Shown: positions 55,774-64,000 of the stretch, piece by piece
How positions within the stretch are numbered: the first letter of the stretch is position 1
Layout: each line of letters opens with the position of its first letter
Source: Stenogyne calaminthoides
Lineage: Eukaryota; Streptophyta; Magnoliopsida; Lamiales; Lamiaceae
Length of the DNA stretch: 64,000 bases
Assembly (NCBI GenBank): GCA_037126765.1
Contig: JBBCBC010000030.1
Coordinates: 7,102,478-7,166,477, forward strand
Reading direction: 5' to 3'
Made by a program: the position numbers and the translations under genes
Notes under the pieces: generated by a model
Database searches by the model: none
Told to the model about the DNA's origin: nothing
Seen by the model: the letters and a program-made list of their open reading frames with translations, nothing else

Positions 55774-56683
55774 ATTTCTTCAATATCATGCCGAACATAT
55801 GTCATGCAAAGAGAAAAAAAGTATTGGACTGAAGATTTAATTCAAGAGTCAAGTTAAGTGATATCATTAAATATTTTAGTTCTAATAAACAAGTAATTTG
55901 AGAGAATAACAGTGAAATTGAGGATTTGTTGGATGAAGAAATATCTTAACTTTTCTTCGATCAACGTCTCAAGATTGATTGAATTGATTTAGTATGATAT
56001 CAATTGAGAAAGAAATTATGCGACAAGTTAATTATACAACTGTAATTAATATATTTTTCCCTCAGAACTGTGAGACGAGTTGTACTAAGGGGCTTAAATT
56101 TTAAATCGACTCAGGTTTTAAAATTCATGAGATTGTTTGGCTTATGATTTAGCTAAAAGCATGTCAAAATTTTGAGTTAAACAAAAGTAAATCACAAAAG
56201 AATTGATGTGTAAAATAAGACAACCCACTAGATACAATCAACGATGAAATTAAACCTTGAAATCCCAATCAATACTCGTAGCTAGGAACCATCCTTATAT
56301 TAATGAAAAACAAAATTAAGATACTGATACAGTAAAAAGTAAATAAATGACATTGGGGAAGAAGCTAAAATATACATATCTCATCCATAAAACAAAATTT
56401 TGTATGTCTTGGTTATTTGGTGGTGGAATGAAAACCGGATCCTGCATAAAAAAGAAAAGGTAAGGAAAAAAACCATTATTGAGTCCTTCATAAATTTTAG
56501 AGTAGTCTCCTATGAAACTTGTTTATAGTATTAATTTTATAGCATTGCACTTATAAATTAATATTACAACACTTATCAACTGATGTCGTTACATTTATAA
56601 ACTGATATTAGAGCATTAAATGCTATAAATATTAGTTTATTAGAGTAATGATATCAATTTATAAATGTAATGATAATTTAATG

Positions 56684-56826
56684 ACAAAAACTCATATGAG
56701 ACGGTCTCATGCATGAAACGGAGTACAACTTAGCACAAATCACATCTATCCCTCAAAGTGTTAAAGCGTCAATGCCCAATTTATGCTCCATCTCACCATG
56801 AGAACGATCTCATACAAGTGTTCCTC
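56684..56826. mobile_element. MITE of the gagacggtctca family, copy A
   Basis: Left end acaaaaactcatatgagacg and right end gatctcatacaagtg, with inner palindromic gagacggtctca and tctcaccatgaga motifs. A second copy in opposite orientation is at 63603-63744. Confidence 0.7.
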
Positions 56827-57392
56827 TAATTTAATAATACGAATAAATTTTACAAGAGAGTTTGCGTAAATTTTGATCATGAATTTGGATATCTTTAACA
56901 AAGTAGTCTTAAATTTGTATATTTTTTAAAAGATTAATATATAGTTATTACACAAAAAAAAACTTATTTTTAAAGAAGAGGGCTATTTAAACAAATTTTT
57001 TTTTTTTATAAAATGAGGCTTTTTAAGTAAGACTTTAGTTGACTAGGCCTCTTTTGAACGAATACTCCCTATGATTTTCTGTATATCTTTTAGATTCATC
57101 GAGAGAGAAGGTTAGTACTAAAAATATTTGTGTTATGACCTTAAAGTAACGACCGTTGCGGATGAGTTGGTCTCTCATGAACTAGGTTTGACTCATTTCA
57201 TTCATTACAACATATTATTATAACCCACTAAACTTGACCCGGCCCGAATATCTAGATAGGTTCAAATGTCCATGAATTAAAAATAAAGTTTAGGTGTACA
57301 AGTTTTTGTCATATATTATTATATTGCAATACATTTGGTTAGCACTACTAATAAATTATGCAACATAACAAATTTCCCAATTAATTACCTTT

Positions 57393-60384
57393 TTATCTGC
57401 CTTCCAAATCAGTTATTGTGACCATATTTCTGTCAGACGTCAAACATGGTGATATGCTACTTCCTTCAGTGGTGGAACTTCTTCCGATTAAAAATCCAGG
57501 TTCTTTGGGATCAGGCAAGATTGTTCCATCAGTTCCTAAGATGAGAAGCACTGATGACATCACTGGTCGATCTTTTGCAAATTTCTGAACGCATAATAAT
57601 GCAACATGTATGCATCTTTTCAGTTCAGATTCCACAAATGTATCGTTCAAACATTCATCCATCAGCTCCAGAAGTTTGTTGTCCTTCCAAAGCCACCATG
57701 CCTATTACAGTCGCAACACAAATGAGTGAGTTTTTCCAACATTAAAACAACATTTTGTCGCTAGACGATAATCAACAAAGACAGAACGTAAAAGTAACTG
57801 TATCCAAAATAGAAATACATGTTCCAGGAGGCTATGACAATGATCACAGCTGCATTTGAAGCCCCTGTTCTTTTTCCCACTAACAATCTCTAACAACACC
57901 ACTCCCATGCTAAAGATGTCTGATTTCACAGAAAACTTCCCATCACTAGCGTATTCTGGAGCCATATATAGCCACTGCATAAAATAATTAGTCATAAAAA
58001 ACATATCTAAGATGATCAGAAGGTGCTTTCTACCATAAACTAAAGCTTACAGTGTCCCAACAACTCTTCTTGTTCTAGCAATAGGTTGATCCTCCTCAAA
58101 TTTTCTTGCTAAGCCGAAGTCTGAGATTTTTGGATTTAATTTTTCATCTAGGAGAATGTTGCTTATTTTGAGATCCAGATGGATAATCTTTAACCTGGAA
58201 TCATGATGGAGATAAAGCAGTCCTCTAGCAACTCCTATGATAATGTCAAAGCGCTTAGGCCATGTCAAAAGTGTCCTTTGATTTTGATCTGCACATAATT
58301 GACAATGAACCACTATTAAAGTTTGCAGAATGAATAAAACTGATTTTGATCTGCACATAAGACTGTACCAAAAACAAAATAATCCAAGCTTTTATTCTGC
58401 AGATATTCATAGACTAGCATCCTTTCTTCTCCTTCGATGCAACATCCCAAAAGTCTAACAAGGTTTGTATGTTTAAGTTTGGCAATCAAGGTAACTTCAT
58501 TTTTGAATTCTTCAAGGCCTTGTCCCGAATTTCTTGACAGTCTTTTAATGGCAATTTGTTCTTGTGATGGTAAAATCCCCTGCTTATGCATGTCAAATTA
58601 AGATTCAGAATATTGGTCTTTTGTTTCCCCTTAGAAACTCTCATGAAGTATGTTACCTTGTAAACAGGGCCAAAACCACCTTCTCCAATCTTGTTATCCC
58701 TGGAGAAGTTGTTTGTTGCAGCTACAATAGTTGCAAACTTTAACAATGGTAGTTCTAGATCTTCATTATTCTTTACTGTGGCTGTGACAAGGAAAAACAT
58801 AATATAATTTCTCAGGCAATTCTTACTGCATGTTTGAAGAAGTCGAGATTTGTTACCTTGTGTCCTTGGTCTTCTCATCATGAAAATACCTCCATTAATA
58901 AACCCTGAGACAATAACTCCAGTAGCAATTGATATCACTACTATTAGGCTTGTAGGCCTTTTCTTCTCCTTCTCCAAATCAAGGTTAGAATCTACGAGGA
59001 AAAAACCAGCAAATGTATATCATGTGGTTTTGGAGCTAACATTAAGAATCCTATTTCTACTTTCTAATTAAAAAGGAGGTGTGTAGATTTCTAACAATAT
59101 CGGCAGATCTTAGAAGCACTTGCAAGCAACTAATTCTGAAGCTGGTATACGAGCATAGACGTTCTGCTTACTATGTGCCCCAGGAAGGTCTCTGGTATCG
59201 ATGAGATCTCCAAACCACATAACGCAGTCGATGCCTCCATTGGTTATGTATGGATTAGCATACGCGGTGCAGCTGCAGTTTTTTAGGCACTCTGCTTTGC
59301 ATTCGTCAAGGCTCATGCTAGTGTTCAACCAAAACTCCAACATATTCGGATATTTTACCCTTCTAAACTCTTGAAAACCATCTCCACTCTTGCAATTCAA
59401 TGGTGTAATTCTAGTGCATCCACCGGACCAATCTTGAAGCTCCCACTCTTTTGGAAATTTAGGGGAAAATCCCTTTAAACACTGGCATAGAGATATAGTT
59501 GGGTTGTTAAAACTGCAAAAACCATTAGGGCCACATATACCATATTCGTCACACCGATCTGCTGGAAGAGTGAGCACATGATTCCACTTATCTTTTTTTG
59601 CGTTCATGGCATAGCTGAAGATTATACCAGATGTTTCTAGTGTTGATCTTCTCGACGTTGCCTGAGGATCATGTGTCACAGATACCAACCTCTCTCCTCT
59701 GAACACCATATCTGATTTGGACATTGTATTGGGAAAGCCTGGATATCCACCGAAGTAAAGCCCATTCCACCTTCCCATTCAGAATGTTTTCCTTTTCCAT
59801 TTGTAAGTCACCAAGTCAGCCAGTCCATGGTTTTCAATCCTGAAAACAAAATCTCCAGGAGAAGGATCATTCAAATTTCTCCATGATGCCAAATTCGTCA
59901 CCACACCAGCATCAGGGTCATCAACCAATGGGCAATCATAACTCTGCCATATGTACCTCTTTGATTCCACAGTCTTGTTTACAAGAACCAAGTTCCCATT
60001 ATCCAGGAGCTGTAAAATTGGATTTGATACAGCACCTGATGGATTTGTAGACCAGAGTACGCTTCCATTTATGCTTATTACAAGTGTTCCATTTCCAGAA
60101 ATAGAAAAAGTAACACCATTTGAGTCGGAGATGGGATTGTTTCTATTAGCAACCCAAACTACAACACGTGGGGTGATTTTGTTCCATATCCCCAAAAATC
60201 TGTTTGCGGAATTTCCAGGAGAGAAAAACCCCATCTCAAAAAGTAGGTCACGGGAAATCAAAGTTTGGCCAATTGATATCTTCTGGTTTGGTAAGAGTGT
60301 ATCTAAACCAAAGGATAATTTCATAAATTTATTGGAAAGGAGTGTGCACAATATTGTAGTGAAAAGGAACTGTACCATTTCCAT
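57393..60384 (-). pseudogene. S-RLK copy 4: G-type lectin S-receptor-like kinase pseudogene
   Basis: Exons on the minus strand by homology: 60384-59124, 58991-58857, 58781-58657, 58579-58369, 58288-58051, 57974-57819 and 57701-57393. Domain order is as in copy 3. Lesions: an in-frame loss of about nine residues before LVDDPDAG; a TGA at 59781-59779 where an Arg is expected before MGRWNG; a GC instead of GT donor after exon 1 (gcaagt at 59123-59118); HRD changed to HLD in the catalytic loop (IIHLDLK); and two extra bases in a TATATA run at the start of exon 6, shifting the frame just before the APE motif. The frame before and after is otherwise open, so the decay looks recent. Two in-frame ATGs (60384, 60378) could start it. 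Kinase wording groups it with copies 1 and 2. Confidence 0.9.
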
Positions 60385-61673
60385 GTCAGATTATAAAGGG
60401 AAAATAGTTTCTGCGGTTGATCCAAGTGATAGGTTATACAGAAACCAATACATAAAGATGAAATGAATTGCTTGAGTGGCCCAAAGTAAATGAAGATACT
60501 TTGACACGTCAAACAAGACTTTTAAATCCTGGTTTTGAATATAGTGTGTTGAATATTCAACATGTACACTGCATGTTTTGGGAAAGCTTGGGTACCTGTG
60601 AAAGAAACAACTTAATCAAATCGATGCCAAACTATTTGGAATTTGATTTGATAAACTATTTGGAATTTGATTTGAAAAATATTTGTACATTCTCGTTTAA
60701 TAAAACTCGTCAATATAAACAAACAAAACTCAAACTCAATGATATTCGATTCGCCAACTCATGAGCAAACTCATATAAATTATATTAATTAGTTTTACTT
60801 TAAGTTATATTTTTCACATTTAGTGGTTGTATATTATTATAAAAGTATGTAATTATACTTATTTAATTAATGAAATTATAGAATTTAGTAAATATATATG
60901 GGTTTTAGAAATATAACTAATTGATGAATTATCTATTCTAAAATTGATATTATTAAGTTTGTTTAGATTCGTATAGACTCGATTAAGCTCGAAAAAGTTT
61001 GTGATCATAGTCTCAATCTTCCTTGTCATACCATTCTAGAGTGGGGTGATCCTCATATTCTTTTTCGGATCGATTTACTTAAATCGATCATTACCTTCTC
61101 CTGGTCACGACTTAAAGCATCACCAATGCAAGTGAGGAATTTAGTGGTAGGATCTTGACACATGTGTGCCACCTCAAAAAATTTCTACCCCTACCTCAGA
61201 AAACTCCTTCCTCTCCCAATGCATCGTAACCAATAGTAACTATTCATGGGTATTACTATTAAATCATATATAATTTTATAATAATCATCATATTTATTCA
61301 TTAAATACTACTTTTATTTATAATTTGACTTCTACAATTAAACATTAATTATGATGATCTTCAAGATAATTTTTAGAGTCTAATCGAAACAACCTAGGGC
61401 CACAAGTTACTTTGTTTGGCAGGATTATCATGCTTAACCTTGGCATCCCTGTATAAGTTCCCTGCGCTATCTAAACTGAAATTAGTGTGAGATTGCAATG
61501 CACATGGATGTCTCTTTAAGACAGTATATTCTATTGCAATACATTTTAATAGTACTGATAATAAATTAAAAAACACAACAATGTTACTTGACATTTTTGT
61601 TAAGATCTTTCTATCAATTAGAATGTTTACAAATAATATACATAAATAAATTTAAAGTATTTTTGATACCTCT
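60385..61673. other. Intergenic region between S-RLK copies 4 and 5
   Basis: Contains the presumed promoter of copy 4 (60385-60600) and the 3' flank of copy 5. aactatttggaatttgattt is duplicated in tandem at about 60627-60680. The rest is A/T-rich and no gene is supported. Confidence 0.5.
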
Positions 61674-64000
61674 TTATCTGGCCTCCAAAGCAGTTATTGT
61701 GATAGTATTTCTCTCAGATATCGGACTTGGTGATATGCTAATTTTTTTAGGAGTGGAACCACTTCCAATGAAAAAACCAGGCTCTTTGGGGTCAGGTAGA
61801 ACAGCTCCATCATTTCCCAACATGAAAAGCACAGATGACATGACTGGTCTATCGTCAGCTAATTTCTGAACACATAATAATCCGATATGGATGCATCTTT
61901 TGACTTCAGATTCCACAAATGTATCCTTTAAACATTCATCCATTATCTCTACACTCTTGTTTTCTTTCCATAGCAGCCATGTCTGTCGCAATTGCCAAAA
62001 CACAAGTTTGTTAGTTATTCCACTCATTTTAAATGAACTAAACAACAATTTGCAGAGTATGTGTAGCAGGGAAAATATACATGTCCTAAGAGGCTGTGAA
62101 AATAATCACCGCTGGATTCGTATCCCCTGTTCTTCTTTCCACTCACTATCTCTAACAATACCACGCCCATGCTAAAGATGTCAGACTTTATAGAATATTT
62201 CCCAGCAATTGCATATTCTGGAGCCATATAGCCACTGCATAAGATTATTAGTCATAAGGTCCCTTTGAAAATTTCCAAAGTTTTTTTCTTAAAACTTAAA
62301 GTAAAATGAAAGAAAATTCTTACTAAGTCCCAACAACTCTCCTTGTTCTGGCTACAGGCTGATCCTCTTCAAAAGTTCGTGCTATGCCGAAGTCTGAAAT
62401 TTTTGGATTTAAATTTTCGTCTAATAAAATGTTGCTTGTTTTGAGATCACGATGGATAATCTTAAATCTGGAATCGTGATGGAGATAAAGAAGTCCTCTA
62501 GTGATTCCCATGATAATCTCAAAGCGCTTAGGCCAGGTCAAAAGGGCCCGATTTTGATCTGAACGTATAATTGTATGAAGCACTCTTAGATATGGTAGAA
62601 AGAAACTAAAAGTGATTTTACAAATAAAACAGAATAATAAAAGTTAATCTTAGGCTGTACCATAAACAAAACGATCGAGGCTTTTATTCTGCATGTATTC
62701 ATAGATGAGCATTCTTTCTTCTCCTTCAATGCAACAACCCAGAAGTCTAACAAGGTTTGTATGTTGAAGTTTGGCAATCAAGATTACTTCATTTTTGAAC
62801 TCTTCAGTACCCTGTCCTGAAGTTCTTGACAATCTTTTGATGGCTATTTCTCCTTCGAACAGCATGTTGCCCTGTTTACACATGTCAATGGAAGAGTCAA
62901 AAATGTACATTCTATGATCACCATTGGCACTCTCATGTAGTAAATTACCTTGTAAACAGGACCAAAACCACCTTCTCCAATAATGTTTTCACTGGAGAAG
63001 TTGTTTGTTGCAGCCACGATTTCTGAAAACTTAAATGAAGGTAATTCTAAATGTTCATTAACCCTTTCTGATGCTGTGAAGGTGAAGAACAAAAAATAAT
63101 GCCATTAGCTGCACATTTTTCAACTAAAACAAAGTGTTTTTTAGCAGTCAATTGCGTATGTTCAGAATTGTTACCTGGCCTCTTTTGTCTTGTCAGCATA
63201 CAAATACTTCCATTGATAATGACTGATACAAGTACTCCAGAAGCAATCAATATCAATAGTAGCCTTGTAGGGCTTTTCTTTTCCTCCGTTAGGTCTATGC
63301 TAGAATCTACAAAGAAAAACATCAGCCAAAACAAATAATGTGGTTCTGCAACTATACAAGATATGGAAAAGGAATATACAGACTAGATTTTGTCCAAGGC
63401 TAAATCAGAACCTTTTTTTCATTATTATACTCTCTGCCTTGCACTTAGTTTTTTTATTTTTCAAAGTATATGAACACTTAGTTCTTTTTGTACTCCATTT
63501 ATGTACATTTACTAAATGGCTATTTATTTTAATTTCAAGCTGCTCAAGCAGCAACAAAATAATCATTTATCCCACTATGTAGACTGTCTATATATTATGA
63601 GGCACACTTGTATGAAACCGTCTCACGGTGAGACGGAGCATGCGACATAATACATTCATCAACACTTTAAAAATGGATGGTGTTGATTTGTTCTAGATAT
63701 TGTACCACGTCTCATGTATGACCGTCTCATATGAGTTTTTGTCATATATTATATACATATATCATGTCTAGCTAGTCCAAACTCACACCTCATAACATGT
63801 CTGTTTTAGTATTTTCATTCCAAATTTAGTTAAGTCTTCCCTTCAGGTTCTGGTTTTAGTTAAAGACTCTAGACTTTCTGCATGCCAAACTGGTGCATTT
63901 AACGATCTCGTGTGCACATAATTAAATCATCTTAAGTGTGTTTCTCTAATTCTTTCATCCATTGGGGCTAATCTCACTGCTTTATAACACATCCATTACT
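61674..64000 (-). CDS. S-RLK copy 5, partial: exons 2-7 of a G-type lectin S-receptor-like kinase
   Basis: Exons on the minus strand: 63306-63175 (juxtamembrane and membrane span), 63073-62949, 62871-62661, 62558-62324, 62234-62081 and 61982-61674. All splice sites are GT-AG and frames join without a stop. The kinase is complete: GEGGFGPVYK, IAIKRL, IIHRDLK, DFGIAR, MAPEY, and the tail ends ITITALEAR. Intron 1 runs from 63307 past the window edge. Its sequence near 63890-64000 matches the reverse complement of intron 1 of copy 1 (near 3000-3060), which places exon 1 just outside. Kinase wording (GIARxFEEDQPVARTRRVVG, TWLLWKE) is closest to copy 3. Likely functional if exon 1 is intact. Confidence 0.88.
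63603..63744. mobile_element. MITE of the gagacggtctca family, copy B, in intron 1 of S-RLK copy 5
   Basis: Begins cacttgtatgaaaccgtctc and ends ccgtctcatatgagtttttg, with the palindrome cgtctcacggtgagacg just inside. Reverse orientation to the copy at 56684-56826. The same intron in copies 1 and 2 lacks it, so insertion followed duplication. Confidence 0.72.

Larger units (their letters stand above)
55232..57392. other. Intergenic region between the RLK remnant and S-RLK copy 4
   Basis: No gene is seen. It contains purine-rich sequence (55265-55345, giving a spurious Phe-rich frame on the minus strand), two MITEs (55548-55773 and 56684-56826) and otherwise A/T-rich sequence. 57300-57392 is the 3' flank of S-RLK copy 4. 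Confidence 0.5.

Overview
This window is nuclear DNA from a flowering plant, almost certainly a eudicot. Split genes with GT-AG introns, plant-specific receptor kinases and layered plant transposons show this. The repeat and MITE types hint at an asterid, but I cannot name a species. There are two kinds of sequence: a cluster of G-type lectin S-receptor-like serine/threonine kinase (S-RLK) genes, and large blocks of nested transposons between them.

S-RLK cluster. Five copies share the same seven-exon structure: 1588-5298 (+), 32220-35661 (+), 36590-39957 (+), 57393-60384 (-) and 61674 to beyond the right edge (-). Copy 3 (36590-39957) reads through as a complete 820-residue receptor. Copy 5 is intact over exons 2-7, and its exon 1 lies outside the window. 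Copies 1, 2 and 4 are pseudogenes with stops, frameshifts, deletions and damaged splice sites. Copies 3 and 5 form one kinase subgroup and copies 1, 2 and 4 another. The receptors would sit in the plasma membrane and signal from an extracellular lectin/PAN head to a cytoplasmic kinase.

Transposon block A (about 5.8-30.4 kb). A Mutator-like (MULE) transposase with an OTU cysteine-protease domain lies on the minus strand and is interrupted by a solo LTR. Next come a SANT-like gene remnant and a plant mobile domain (PMD) pseudogene. One PMD intron holds a 13.36-kb Ty1/copia retrotransposon (15541-28897) with both LTRs, a 5-bp target-site duplication (TSD), gag-pol remnants and a large extra 3' coding region of unknown function.

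Transposon block B (41445-54975). A CACTA (En/Spm) element encodes a TNP2-type transposase, a TNPA-like protein and a Ulp1-like C48 peptidase. It sits inside a remnant of another receptor kinase, whose two halves flank it. A deleted gypsy-like element sits in the TNP2 gene, a solo LTR sits inside one LTR of that gypsy element, and another solo LTR sits in the TNPA-like gene. Every LTR insertion has a readable 5-bp TSD.

A 285-bp TRIM element lies in an intron of S-RLK copy 1, and several MITEs lie between genes. In the retrotransposon regions, CAG/CTG trinucleotides are altered systematically between otherwise near-identical copies. This looks more like a methylation-linked base-calling artefact than evolution, and many apparent frameshifts there should be read with that in mind.
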